Of a stretch of 64,000 nt of DNA, positions 23,756 through 35,307 are shown one piece after another. Position numbers and translations under genes: made by a program. Source of the DNA: Onthophagus taurus (taxonomy: Eukaryota > Arthropoda > Insecta > Coleoptera > Scarabaeidae). The stretch is taken from contig NW_027248939.1 of the NCBI RefSeq assembly GCF_036711975.1, forward strand, positions 186,001-250,000. The letters run 5' to 3'. The notes beneath the pieces were generated by a model. That model was not told where the DNA came from, made no database searches, and saw only the letters and a list, made by a program, of their open reading frames with translations. Position 1 is the stretch's first letter, and every line of letters starts with the position of its first letter.

Positions 23756-24930
23756 CGTGTAAGAACTTTACCCCGAGATAGCCATCGAACCTCAGTATGA
23801 AGGAGTAGGGTTTTGTGAATACTACCCATTTCTTGACATAATGAAGAGAATAACCTTGAATTCGTGTGGTGGGATTTGATGAAATTGACCACTTTTACTG
23901 AATCGTCCAAAACATCTTTCATACTAGTAGGAAGGCACTTTGATGCAAGAGCTTGTCGATGAATGCAACAATGTGTCCACTGTACTAAAGGAGCTACTGC
24001 TTTGACACATCCCAGGAGACCAGAATAACAACCTGACATAGATTTACCACCGTCAGTACATAATCCACAACATTTTGACCACTTTATTCCCTTTCTAGTA
24101 AAGTAGGAATCAATGGCATGAAAAATATCTGCACCTGTCGTGCGTTCGGAAAGAAGATGACAAAGCAAATGTCCTTCTACAAATTCATTTCCTTTCAAGT
24201 ATCTTGCAATAACCATCAAAACAGCAAATTGTGCTACATCAGTACTCTCATCAACCTGAATGGAAAAATATTGACTGTGATTGATTTCCTTTATCAACGT
24301 CTCCTCCATATTAGCAGAAATTTCCTTGATTCTACGAGACACAGTATCATTGGAGAGAGGAATAGCATTAATTTTCTGAACATACTCATTACCGAACATG
24401 CAAACAACTGCGTCTTTAAAGCTGGACAAAATCAAATTTTCACCAATCGTGTGATTTTTACCATTTCTGGCGATACGGTAACTGATGCGATAGGAGGCCT
24501 CAACAGCATCTTCATTGGTACAACCAGAAGTTAAGTACGTGTCTATATTCGACTTATTTTTATTTTCGAGCAAACGCTTAAAAAAGGCCAGACCTTTATC
24601 TTTGAAATCTACGTGTTTGGTTTGCAAATGGCGACTAAGTAATGAAGGTTTCATACTACCGTTAGATAGTACTTCCCCACAAACAACACGCTCAGGTCTA
24701 GGGATGCTATCAATAATTGTGAATGAAAATCCATAGGACAAATACTCTTCACTATATTTTCTTACTTTTGTCGGTTGGAGAACTGGAACTGGAAGCTTAA
24801 TTTGGCTGACACGCGGCAACTTCTCCTTAGGTTGCTCCTCACAAGGACTGGTACTCGATGATGGAGGATCACTTACCAAACCAGTAATTTTTCTTTTTTT
24901 AAGAGTGCCAAATTTTAACCATTGATCCAT
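23756..24930 (-). pseudogene. hAT transposase N-terminal and catalytic part (ZBED/SCAND3-like)
   Basis: The ATG at 24930 opens a basic N-terminus, then a BED-like zinc-finger region with VVCGEVLSNGSMKPSLLSRH and a second His nearby. The RNase H-like core follows with SIQVDESTDVAQFAVLMVIARY (catalytic Asp), GLCTDGGKSMSG (second Asp) and CCIHRQALASK. EVRWLSRGKVLTRL closes the intact part. The reading frame shifts near 23760. The organisation is that of the hAT group that also gave rise to domesticated vertebrate ZBED/SCAND3 genes. The frameshift argues against domestication here. Confidence 0.8.
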
Positions 24931-25427
24931 GTTTAAAAAAACAAGTTACAATAATTAGAAAAGTAAGTAGAGCACTCTTCACTTTGAGAGCAAACTGGGA
25001 ACTGATTCAAAAGAATATTACGATAATAAAAATACAGAGACAGTTCGGGGACCCTTCCTAACACACCAGGATAAATACTGTAATAATTGTTCATCCACCG
25101 CTTAGGCTACCCATTGTTAGATGGCGGCGCAAGTAGTTTTTCAAATTATAATTTTATGGTAATGGTTCAAAATTTAAATAAAGTAGGTTTTAAGTTATTG
25201 TCGTTTTGTGTAATAAAAATACTCGGCATCATTCAGAAAACAATTACTTATTTTGATTTGTCATAATTAAATGTTATTTGGATGGAAATGCCATTTATTA
25301 CAACAGCTTTTTATCTTTTCTCTTTACTTAGTCCGCCATTACATCTTTTTTTACGCGTACCCCTTGAGACCATTTCACGTGGGGGTTTCCCCCTGGGGGT
25401 ACGCGTACCACAGGTTGAGAAACGCTG

Positions 25428-25596
25428 TCTTAAATGATCTATCGACTGTTAAAGTCCTGCTACAAAAACCTGAAACACCCTGTATATATTTGAAGAACCT
25501 GCGTTCCGCTCTGTATTGAAACGTTATCAACAACGCTATCGTTTGCATTGAAACATTTTGTTGAAGTTTTCGGCTCGTTATCAAGTCAACTAAGCC
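25428..25596. other. 5' flank of the H2A pseudogene
   Basis: It carries a gtcctgctacaaaaacctga...accctgtata phrase typical of a transposon end. No gene is recognised. Confidence 0.3.
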
Positions 25597-25976
25597 ATGT
25601 CGGGCGAGGAAAAAGTGGTAAAGTTAAAGGGAAAGCAAAGTCCAGATCCAGTCGTGCAAGATTACAATTTCCTGTTGGTCGTATTAACCGATTGTTGAGG
25701 AAGATCAATTACGCGGAACGCGTAGGAGTTGGAGCTCCCGTATATTTGGCGGCCGTAATGGAGTATTTGGCAGCCGAAGTTCTCCAGTTGGCCGGTAACG
25801 CTGCGAGAGACAACAAAAAGACCCGTATCATCCTTAGACATTTACAAGTCGCAATACGTAACGACGAAGAATTAAATAAATTACTATCCAGAGTGACGAT
25901 TGCTCAAGGAGGTGTACTTCCGAACATTCAAGCTGTTTTGTTACCTAAGAAGACCGAGAAAAAAACCTTAATTTAA
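25597..25976 (+). pseudogene. histone H2A pseudogene
   Basis: The translated frame from 25602 gives [19 protein letters not shown] followed by the complete H2A histone fold and tail (about 124 residues). Between the ATG at 25597 and this frame there are two bases where three are needed, so a one-base deletion in codon 2 breaks the start. Several nearly invariant residues have changed, including LELAG to LQLAG in the nucleosome acidic patch and IPRHLQLA to ILRHLQVA. The tail is also altered. A replication-dependent histone 3' stem-loop relic follows at 26008. No other core histone genes lie nearby, so this is an orphan, decayed copy. Confidence 0.85.
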
Positions 25977-26007
25977 TTACAACTTGGCCACTCCATATTA
26001 ACAAAAC

Positions 26008-26023
26008 GGCCCTTCTCAGCGCC
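26008..26023 (+). terminator. histone mRNA 3' stem-loop (one stem mismatch)
   Basis: GGCCCTTCTCAGCGCC can fold as a 6-bp stem with a C-C mismatch at the fourth pair and a 4-nt loop. The consensus of replication-dependent histone mRNAs has a perfect stem. It sits 32 nt after the H2A stop. Confidence 0.75.
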
Positions 26024-26480
26024 ACAAAAAATATAGTGGAATAATGAAATATCGATATCTGCGGTTGTGTAAATGTATCAACATAATTCAATATCAAATA
26101 ATATATGATATATTATGTATGTATATACATTTTAAACATGACGTGTAATATCAAAATATTAATACGAATCAAAGGTACTGTTGTAACACTAGAAAATCAT
26201 TTAATTACAGTCAATTTTTTTATTGACTTTTCCAAATATCTTGTCACTTAAAAATCAACGAAAACTGATAAATTTACCGAAAAATGTCATGTGACGTCAA
26301 CAACAACGCTAACAATGTATTTTCGATTTAACATTGGTCCTATTAATTGTTTTTTCCACATGCACGCACACAACACCAATAACACCAGTAAGTAAAAATG
26401 AAACTTTTTGATACTATAACGCATATTTTCGGGTTAAAGTACCCTTGTTCCTTTGGTTTTCTACGTACAATGACTAAGGA
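26024..26480. other. no gene seen
   Basis: AT-rich sequence. Its right part (about 26340-26480) is a diverged direct relative of 32380-32490, so it belongs to the repeat complex to the right. Confidence 0.4.
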
Positions 26481-27176
26481 CCGGTTCTTCAGTCGCTAGA
26501 TAAACTCCGGTTAAATAAATCTCGGTATAACTTGAAAAGTCAATTTTCTTCAGTTTAAAGATCGATATATCGAGAACCGTCCGATGAAAAAAATTGCGGT
26601 TAGCTTTGTTGTATTCACTGAACATTTCTATGTGACATAGGTGAATTTGAAAATTTTCGACTCCGCGGTTTTCCTAAAATCGCAAGTTAAATGAAAAAGT
26701 AGTCGATTTTTGACGGTGCCGGTAACTTTGTCCATTTCGCGATTTTTTTTCTCAAAAACTATCCGACGAAAAAAATTCAAATTTGAACAGGTGGTATCCT
26801 GATGTGTTCTTAATGATGTGCATATTTAATTTTTTCGATATTCCATATAGTTTCGCGGAAAATCGCGGTTTAGTAAGATGCGGTATAGTCGAAAACGGCT
26901 GGTTGGATTTTAACGCGGTTTTAACCAAAATGTGGTAAATAATTGTGTTTGTCGAATCCTGTTATGGGTTTTTCAAAGTTTTGTCTCTTTAATTTTTTTA
27001 GAATAATTTACGCGAGCTATAAATTAAAAAGAAACAGAAATAAGCCATGCGGGGAGAGAGGGGTTCCGTTCAGTTGGAAAAGATGGTGCTGGTGTATGTT
27101 CCAGGCTGGCTTCGACGTGGCGTACTGAAGTCTAGTCTGAAGGGATTCCGGTAGACCTTGCATCAGAACGTATCAA
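26481..27176. repeat. left arm of a roughly 690-bp inverted repeat
   Basis: The arm begins CCGGTTCTTCAGTCGCTAG and matches the reverse complement of 29465-30160 over its length with scattered differences. The region is rich in palindromic phrases such as gatcgatatatcgag. The small open frames in the two arms are mirror copies and not convincing genes. A Tigger element fills the spacer. Confidence 0.8.
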
Positions 27177-27187
27177 TATATTATATA

Positions 27188-29274
27188 CAGTAGATGCCGC
27201 TTTATTGGACCACTGGATAAACGGACCAGCCGTTTATATGGACCAAATCGCCAAAAACAAAATCAATTACTCTTATAAGTTGATCCACTTAATCGGTCCA
27301 ACATTCCGCTTAATCGGAGCGCACGGTTTTACTTGTCCCCACCATTCTGTTAGTGAAGGGACAAGTTTGTATGTGTTAATGTGCACGAGTAGTGGAAAGT
27401 GAAGTCAGTACGATTACTTTAAGTCGTTCACACATCAGTAGAATCTTTTTAAAGACTAAAAGGGAGTGTGTGGAAAAAATGCCACGTCAAGACCCCTAAC
27501 ATTAGCACAAAAATAGAAATATTAAATAAAATTAAAAATCAACCGCCTAATATCATCCAACGAGAGTTGTGTCAGATAACTGGAGTGCCAAAATCAACTC
27601 TTTTACGGTTGATGAAGGAAAAAAAATAAGATTGGTGATTAATGGCAAACTACAAATAAAAATTCCTCACGAAAACGAAAGCATGGAGGTAAAACTCCTC
27701 ACATAGACGAAGCGCTTAACCGATGGTTCGCAACGGTTATTAGTCGAGGTTCAGAATGAGTGGTACAATACTAAAAGAAAAAGCAGACAATTTTGCTAAA
27801 AGGCTACCAGGTCATGAGAATTTTAAAGCAACTGATGGGTGGTTATCTCGATGGAAGGTCAGACATGGAATTAAATGTAAAAAGGCGCACGGCGAAAAGA
27901 ACAGTTCTAATGTTGAGACGGCAGAAAAATGGAAAGAAGATTTACCAAACCTCTTAAGATTATATGATCCGGATAACATCTATAACTCTGATGAAATAGG
28001 TTTGTTTTGTCGTGCAACACCTGATGGTTTTCTTGTGTACAAACATACAATATTAGCTGGTCATAAAAAGCGTTAGATCGAGTAACAGTGTTATGTTGTT
28101 CCAACATGTCCGGTACTGATAAACGGAAACTATTAGTAATTGGTAAAGCAGCAAAGCCGCGTTGCTTTAAAAGATTAAGGATGGATTTCTTTACCTGTAC
28201 AATACGAATCCAACCGAAATGTTTGGATAACCGCGGAGATTTTTAAGCGTTACCTAGAAACTTGGGATAAAGAATTGACCAAAAAAATAAAGAAAGATCA
28301 TTTTAATGGTCGATAATTGCGCAGCACACCCTCCAGTGAATGATCTACAAAACATAAGAATTCAGTTCTTACCACCTAATACGACGGCAATAACGCAGCC
28401 CTTGAATATGGGAGTTATTAAGAATCTTAAAATATTGTGTCGTAAAAATTAACAACCTACATAATCGACAAGATAGAGGAAAACATATTATCGTTGTCGT
28501 CAACCTCAACAGAAGTAAGCGCAAAGATAAATATTTTCCAGCTATTCACTTTATAGCTGACAGTTGGAGTGAAGTCAAGAGCGATACAATACGTAATTGT
28601 TTTGGGCATTGCGGATTTAAATTGTATTCTGACAATAACGATGACACTCGAGAAGATGATAAAATTGCTGACAGTGACGATATATTGACGATGCGCTTGA
28701 GTGTGTCAATCAAGACGAAAGTAATTATGAAGACGAGATTATTAGAGAATTCGCAGATAAGTCAGTTGTAGAAGTCGTTGAAGAAACAGATGAGGCGACA
28801 GATGATATGGAAGTCCATACAATCACTCATAAAGAGGCAAAATATAGTGTCAGTAAATTGCGGCGGTATTTCCTGCAAGATGGCTGTCAGAAAGTCCTAT
28901 TGCCTCGCTAAATTTATGCGAAGACTTTATCTACAAAAATGCTTCAAAATCTATTCGTCAAACAACACTAGACGAATATAGAAAATTAGATCACTAACAT
29001 TTTAGTAGACTGCAATAATATTTCTTGTTTTATTAGTTTTGTCTTAAGAATCTTACCTTCGTTTATATTTTAATAAATAAAATTATTATTAATTATTATC
29101 AGAGTATTCAACTGGTAATACTAATTATCTACTTATCAATTTGTGCACTTATTTAGTTATTTATAGTTTGATGTAAAACCAACATTTTGCGTATAGTATG
29201 GATAAAGGGGTCAGCCACTTATTTTGACCAAATCGCGTTCGAACAAATGTGGTCCGATTAAGCGGAATCTACTG
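27188..29274 (+). mobile_element. pogo/Tigger-type DNA transposon, decayed
   Basis: The terminal inverted repeat CAGTAGATGCCGCTTTATTG and its diverged counterpart (ending GCGGAATCTACTG at 29274) are flanked by TA (27186-27187, 29275-29276). The interior encodes a CENP-B-like transposase with many stops. It lies between the two arms of a large inverted repeat. Confidence 0.82.
27480..28760 (+). pseudogene. Tigger/pogo transposase relic
   Basis: The best frame is 27756-28076. It has a CENP-B type helix-turn-helix (FKATDGWLSRWKVRHGIKCK), then the DDE core start YNSDEIGLFCRATPDG. Later motifs in other frames include GKAAKPRCFK and GNNAALEYGSY-like text near 28380-28440. Stops near 27490 and 28074 and beyond show decay. 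Confidence 0.78.
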
Positions 29275-29286
29275 TATTTGTATTTT

Positions 29287-29415
29287 TCTGTAGTATTTGT
29301 TTATTTCACTTTACCTTTACCATTCACGCATATACCATGTAATATATTGTAAGATATTGAAAAAAATACGCGCGAAGGTAAAATGAAATAAATAAATATT
29401 ACAAAAATATACCAA
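29287..29415. repeat. small inverted repeat, MITE-like
   Basis: GTAGTATTTGTTTATTTCA at the left is mirrored by TGAAATAAATAAATATTAC at the right, enclosing a short AT-rich spacer. It lies at the inner end of the right inverted-repeat arm. Confidence 0.5.
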
Positions 29416-29464
29416 ATAATTATACGAAAAATATTCCAGGGCGCGAAATGCGTCTTGAGCGTCT

Positions 29465-30160
29465 GTTATGATACATTCTGAGACGGAACTACCGGAATCC
29501 CTTCAGATTCCAGTACGCCACGTCGAAGCCAGTCTGGAACACAACCAGCACCACTTTTTCCAGCTGAATGGAACTCCTCTCACCCCGCATGGCTTATTTC
29601 TGTTTCTTTTTAATTTATAGCTCGCGTAAATTGTTCTAAAAAAATTATGGAGACAAAACTTTGAAAATCCAATAACAGGATTCGACAAACACAATTATTT
29701 ACCATATTTTGGTTAAAACCGCGTTAAAATCCAACCATCCGTTTTCGACTATACCGCATCTTACTAAACCGCGATTTTCGGCGAAACTATATGGGATATC
29801 GAAAAAATTAAATATGCACATCATTAAGAACACATCAGGGTACCACCTGTTCAAATTTGAACTTTTCGTCGGATAGTTTTTGAGAAAAAAAATCGCAAAG
29901 TGGACAAAGTTGCCGGCACCATCAAAAATAGGTTACTTTTTTCATTTAACTCGCGATTTTAGGAAAACCGCTGAGTCGAAAATTTTCAAATTCACATATG
30001 TTACGTAGAAATGTTCAGTGAATACAACAAAGCTAACCGCATTTTTTTTCATCGGACGGTTCTCGATATATCGATCTTTAAACTGACGAGAATTGACTTT
30101 TCAAGTTATATCGAGATTTACTTAACTGGAGTTTATCTAGCGACTGAAGAACCGGCCCTA
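29465..30160. repeat. right arm of the roughly 690-bp inverted repeat
   Basis: Reverse complement of 26481-27176 with scattered changes, ending GACTGAAGAACCGG. Confidence 0.8.
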
Positions 30161-30214
30161 AAACGTCTTCATTTACCACCTACCTGCTTGGCCCGTGTGG
30201 ATCTGAATGTTAAA

Positions 30215-30290
30215 GTTCGGGAGCCTAAATTTGTGAATTTGTCCGGGAGTAGCTCCCTACTCGCCATATTGGAACCTCCTGGAATTTACC
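30215..30290. repeat. 76-bp outer inverted repeat, left copy
   Basis: This segment contains gtccgggagtagctccctac and is the inverted complement of 32569-32645 with few differences. The pair encloses the Harbinger element. Confidence 0.75.
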
Positions 30291-30840
30291 GACCACACGG
30301 TAACCTGTGTGTCGACTCATCTCGACAATCTGAAGCGCGCACTGTAGAAGGCATGGGATGATCTCGATGTTGAGTACTTCTCTGTCACACTGACTGCGAC
30401 CCTCAAGCGTCAGTGGCCCTATGTGAAGGCGAAGGGTGGATACTTCGAACTCGGCTTATACAGCGTTTTTGTTAATGTTTGAATAATATTTATGCCAAAC
30501 TTCATGTCTCTATAGGTTTCCGCAAATCCTGTCTGTTCATTTTAAGGTTATATTTGATACGTGATAATTTTTATCACAATCAAGAAATGAAAGAAAACGC
30601 GTGAGAAGAAATTTCTCGTGAAATGAAAATACCGGGTAAGTACCTAATATTGCATTGTAACCTTATTTATTGTTATAATACGACTACATTTTTTATATAA
30701 TAATACATATTATTGGAGTTATCTTCGACCTCTCTGAATCCGTTCATTTCTCCAAGGAACAAGTCCTTCAGGCGTAGGTATTGAAATATTCTGAGAATTT
30801 ATCTAGAACATTCATCGTATCACGAGTATAAATTGTCTCG
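30291..30840. other. no gene seen
   Basis: Noncoding sequence between the outer repeat and the Harbinger transposase. No terminal repeats of that element were identified here. Confidence 0.35.
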
Positions 30841-30856
30841 CATATTTCTAATACGG

Positions 30857-31620
30857 TTAAACTTCTAAACCTTCTGATACTTCTGTTTGCTGTAGTTCAT
30901 CAGGTTGCCACGAACATTTATCATTTCTTAAAAACTTGTGCAAGCAAGTAGCTGCTATAATTATTTTGTTGAGGTGTTCAGAAGTAACGTATAATTTTTT
31001 GAAAAATATCCTAAACTTTTTAGAAAGTAGACCATAGGTATTTTCGCTACATCGTCTAGCTCTGCTATGTAGGTAATTGTAAATTTTTTTCTTGTTATTT
31101 TTTCGGAATTGTAGTCCAGTATATGGACGCATGAGATTTGTAGTTAGAGGAAAAGCTTCATCTCCTACAATTACATGACGCATTAAAATATTACTTCCAG
31201 ACAACTTTTTTGGTCAAGGTTCATTCAATGTACCACCATTTAAAGCTCTTCCTAGTGCTGAATTTTTGAGAACTTCTCCATTACTGTTCTTACCATAAGC
31301 CTCAACATCGATGGTAATAAATCTTAAGTCAGCATCGACTAGCACCATCAGGATAACACCGAATACTTTTTTATCATTAAAATAAGTTGACCCACTGTTT
31401 GATGGGTTTCCGTCAAAACATGCTTCCCATCCAAAGCACCTATACAGTTTGAGTAGTTCCATTTCGTACAAAAATCTTTTTCTATGTTTCGGCACTGTAT
31501 CGTTGTTGGTGATAGCATAACAATGGAGTGAAATTTCGAGCAAATTTCAGTACAAACTTCATAAACAATGTTTCGAACTGTTGACTCCCTTAATCGGTAG
31601 CTAAATGCCAAACTAACGAA
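30857..31620 (-). pseudogene. PIF/Harbinger transposase, frame-broken
   Basis: Three overlapping minus-strand frames together give a Harbinger-type nuclease. FCTKWNYSNCIGALDGKHV carries the first catalytic Asp, followed by YFNDKKVFGVILMVLVDADL with the second. Near 31170, VIVGDEAFPLTTNLMRPY is the diagnostic block of this superfamily. RRCSENTYGLLSKKFRIF precedes the C-terminus. Frame changes occur near 31350 and 31210, so it is not expressed intact. Confidence 0.82.
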
Positions 31621-31639
31621 TGAATCAACATGTCCAATA

Positions 31640-31795
31640 TTGTCTTTTTCAATTCAATATTGTAAAAAAATGGAGTGATTTAAAAGATTGCTACAGAAAG
31701 GCAAAGGCTAAAAGGCGTGTTAAAAGTGACGATTCTGCGGATAGTATCACAAAGAAGTGGAAGTACGAAGATGAAATGGAAGATGGAAGATGAAA
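31640..31795 (+). pseudogene. MADF-like DNA-binding protein fragment of the Harbinger element
   Basis: The plus-strand frame reads NIVKKWSDLKDCYRKAKAKRR followed by a charged linker. This looks like the end of a MADF/Myb-like domain that Harbinger elements encode next to the transposase. It is divergent to the transposase, as expected. Confidence 0.5.
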
Positions 31796-32568
31796 CTCGT
31801 GTGTTCTGTTAAATACATTGTGTTGTAGATAGTGGATTGGTATAGTATTGCGCAAAATAAAGTCGTGAATTAGTCGTGTACGCGTACAGGAATAGGTCAA
31901 ATTTGTACGGTTGTTTGGTTGGAACGAACTTATCTTAACTACATATTATAACTTACTACCATTAAAAAACACAATGTTGTTTGTTATATTCAAATATCGA
32001 AGAATCTACTAAGAGTAGGGTTTTCGTTCGTTCATTCTTATACGTAACACGTTAACAATAAAATCGGTACACACTATTCTCATGAAAGTTGAAGAACATT
32101 TGCACTTACTTTTTTTTTAGTGAAATATAAGGTAAATAAAAAAGGTATAATTCAAGAATCGTCGTGTCGCTTAAAAATCGACAATTTTTGTTAATCGATG
32201 GGAAAAAACTTAAATAAGGCGTTACAAATTAAAAAAAAGTATGGAAAAGTGTAAAACTTACCGAAAAATCACTATTTTCATCAACCATTTTAATCATACA
32301 TTCTCGCAGCACCACCGGTAATATCAATCCTATCCTTTTCTATTTTCACAGCCGACATACTGACATAACATTAATCCGATAAAATGTATGAAAGAATTAA
32401 CAATTTGTTTTTGTTACTACACATATGTTCGGGTGAAATAGCCTTGTTTCTTAGGTTTTCGACGCACAACGACTAAAATGTCGTTGTTTGCCCCATCTAC
32501 CTGAAACTGTCTGGTTGGAGGGTCAGTCGAAAAAAAAACTTTTCAATCGACCAACAGGACCGACACAC
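31796..32568. other. no gene seen
   Basis: AT-rich spacer with a diverged direct relative (32380-32490) of the sequence at 26340-26480. Confidence 0.35.
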
Positions 32569-32645
32569 GGTAAATTCGAGGAAGTTCCAATATGGCGAGT
32601 AGGGAGCTACTCCCGGACAAATTCACAAATGTAGGCTCCCGGACT
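32569..32645. repeat. 77-bp outer inverted repeat, right copy
   Basis: Inverted complement of 30215-30290. Confidence 0.75.
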
Positions 32646-32929
32646 TTTATGACGCCTTGTAGAAACTAAAACAGAGGAGAATAAATAGACATAATAATGG
32701 AAGAAATAAGTAATGTAATATCAATACTGAAGGAAGACAAAACTGGAGGCTTAGAATGAGATAAGGAATGAGGAAATAAAAGCAGGAGGAAACCATATGA
32801 TAATAATATTGAAAGAAGTATTCAACAACTATCTGAAACAAAACATGATATCTTATAACTGAGTCGTAACCAAACTCATGTTAATCTATAAAGAAAGCTG
32901 ATAGAGAGCAGATAAGTAAAGATAGGCCC

Positions 32930-34860
32930 CAGCCCCAGCCTCGGTAAATCAACCGGTTGGGATTCCCCGCCCTACTCTCCAGGACATTAAGCGCTACTGC
33001 TCCGTCGCTCTCGCAAGACTCAGAATAACGACGCAAAAAGATTAACTCCCAAAAGATTCTGAATTCCAGAAGATTGCTGATATGCAGCAGATCAATAACC
33101 TGATAAAAGTAAGTGCGCTTCTTAATCTATACCCTCATCAACTTCCTGAGTCGCGAAAAAACCGTGTTTCATATCCACACCCCCAAAGGAGAACGAGAGA
33201 AGGCTTTTGTCCTCGACTGTCTCCCCAATGAAATTGAAGTAGAAGATATCGTCAAAGAGCACGATGACATCCACAAGATCAATAGGATTTAATCCCAACA
33301 GGTTCTGAGTTCCAGGACATCGCTGATATCATGCAGCAGATTAACAACCAAATAAACGTAAGTACGGTCCTTAACACCCTTAAATCCTTCCTTTCTCAGT
33401 TTGCGAAAAGCCGCTTCCCCGGTTGCCTACTAAGTTACTCAACAGCTAATGACCAACTTTTCCAATTCAAGAAACTGAATCCTCGTCCCATTTAACTTCA
33501 ATAGCCTCATCCCCAAATGGAAATCATCGAATTTCTTAATCGTCTTAAAGTAGATATCCTGCTTGTTAACGAGACAAAGCTAATAGCAACAGATAACATT
33601 TTCATCCCCTGTTTCGTCATGTACCGCAAAGACCACACCCGTAGAGCCCGTGAAATGGCAATCCTAATTAAAAAATTTCCGTCAATCAGCAGCAACCCTA
33701 CAGTATTTTTTATTTATATAACCGATCTAGACCAACTCCTAGGCCGCTACAATAAAATCATCGTCCTTAGTGAGTATAACCGGACACGTATCCTGGGGTT
33801 GAAACAATAATAACACAAAAAGCCCCACAATCCATCAGTACAACGAATCCTACAACGCCTTCGTGCTGGCCTAAAAAAACCCTACACACTACCTGGACAA
33901 CGACTGGTTTCCAACCCCCATCATCGAATCTCCCGCAGAGGACGAAAATTAATTAAAAAAACCCGACTACCGTTCACCGCCAGTCCTTATGGTATTCATC
34001 AAGAACCGTAACTCCCATCGCCGACTATTCCAACTAACCCATAACCTCTCCGCAGGAAACTTCTATCTACCAAGATATCCACTCAGTGCTTAAAGCTCAC
34101 AAATATAACCTTTGGAAACAAAAACTATTCGCTCTAAACCCCAACGATAACTTCATACTCAACGAGGTCAGGAAAATCAAAAACAAATTTAAACCTATTC
34201 CCGCACTAGTAAACAATAACGAACTCATCTACCACTACATGGATATACACAAAGCTACGCCAAACTCCATGCCCGACCAGGAATACATCACCACATTCGT
34301 ACACCTCTCATAACCCCTCCGGTAGTCAAATTAATTATCAAACCTCTAAAATCTTGCAAAGCCTCCGACCCGGACGGTATATAAAACATATTTCTTCATC
34401 ACCGTCGCAAAAAAACGAGTGTACAACTTATGTACATCTTTCGCCGCATTCTTAAATTTCAACTCTTCCCCGGGTCATGGCAAATCGCTACCATAGTCCC
34501 AATACACAAGCCAGGCAAAGTTCCTTCTAACCCCACCAGTTACTCCTGCCAGCACTTTCAAAAGTAATAGAAAAAATACCAGAACGCCTGAAAAGTTACA
34601 CGCAAATTTATAACTGCATTCTTAATCATCAATTCGGATATTAATCTCACTACTTCATCACGCATGAAATCACCCGAATCATCACCGATACCATCGGCAA
34701 CTCCAACAGACGTTCCTATACCACCTTGGTATCCCTAAACCTAGAGAAGGCATTTGATACTGCTTGGATTGATGATTGGATAAAACGATCACCTCATAAT
34801 ATCCCCCACACCTGATCAATCTTACTTACAGTTACCTAACAAACAGGTAAATTCAGGTCA
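32930..34860 (+). pseudogene. jockey-like non-LTR retrotransposon relic
   Basis: Broken plus-strand frames run in jockey order. The gag-like tail has FHIHTPKGEREKAFVLDC near 33170. The endonuclease start is EIIEFLNRLKVDILLVNETKL at 33517. RT pieces include LNLEKAFDTAWIDD near 34735. Many stops and missing segments show it is dead. The higher GC of this stretch fits an older insertion of different origin. Confidence 0.7.
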
Positions 34861-35112
34861 AAATTAATACTACTGCCTTACACGGAGGGGACGCTAAGCC
34901 GTCAGTGCCAGCATCAGTTGTACAATATCTGGCGTGGTTAGTAGAAGGGTAGGAGAGGTTAATGGCCACACGTCAAAAAAGGACACAAAACCTCTGGAGA
35001 TCGCCAAGGCTTAATTTGGGTGTAGCACCATCACCCAAATTAATCGGTCAGATAATCGCAAAAAGAATAGAGCAAAACCTTCCACCTAAGCAAGAATAAT
35101 ATTTTTTATGAA
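34861..35112. other. no gene assigned
   Basis: Possibly the front of the following Penelope-like relic, but I see no domain here. Confidence 0.3.
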
Positions 35113-35307
35113 ATGATGTCTATCAATACGTTTCAATTCTCGAAATACGAAATAACAGTGGCCTATAGCAATAAAAATACAATACACAACTTACTATCCA
35201 ACCATCGCCTAAATAATAATACAAAAATTCTCCAGGAAAGTGGTGTTTATAAAATTGTATGTGAAGAATGTAATAGTATATATATCGGACAAACTGGACG
35301 CAGACTG
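35113..35307 (+). pseudogene. Penelope-like element, RT end and first half of the GIY-YIG endonuclease
   Basis: The frame ends with SGVYKIVCEECNSIYIGQTGRR, the GIY-YIG nuclease motif in the form seen at the end of Penelope-like RT proteins. It is preceded by the NTIHNLLSNHRLNN linker. The Maverick element interrupts it at 35308. The frame continues at 51717 once one copy of the 6-bp duplication is discounted. Confidence 0.85.
35302..35307. repeat. target-site duplication AGACTG (left) of the Maverick element
   Basis: AGACTG is repeated at 51711-51716 immediately outside the right terminal inverted repeat. Six base pairs is the standard length for Mavericks/Polintons. Confidence 0.95.

Larger units (their letters stand above)
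22742..25427 (-). mobile_element. hAT transposon (ZBED-like), inactive
   Basis: The ends CAG(TA)GCGTTTCTCAACC and its inverted complement (GGTTGAGAAACGCTG, ending 25427) match the usual CAG...GTTTCTCAACC hAT terminus. The expected 8-bp duplication is not visible, so the copy is old. The transposase lies on the minus strand and is frame-broken. Confidence 0.8.

Noticed and set aside
23756-24930. Domesticated ZBED-type host gene
   Set aside because: Terminal inverted repeats are still present and the frame is broken before the dimerisation domain, so it is a dead transposon.
25548-25976. Functional H2A gene starting upstream at a TTG
   Set aside because: The normal ATG lies one base out of frame, and near-invariant residues are changed. 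A non-ATG start giving extra residues is unlikely for a histone.
26943-29694. Two similar short frames (61 and 63 residues) on opposite strands near 26943-27128 and 29503-29694
   Set aside because: They are mirror copies within the two arms of the inverted repeat, have no domain, and follow from the repeat itself.
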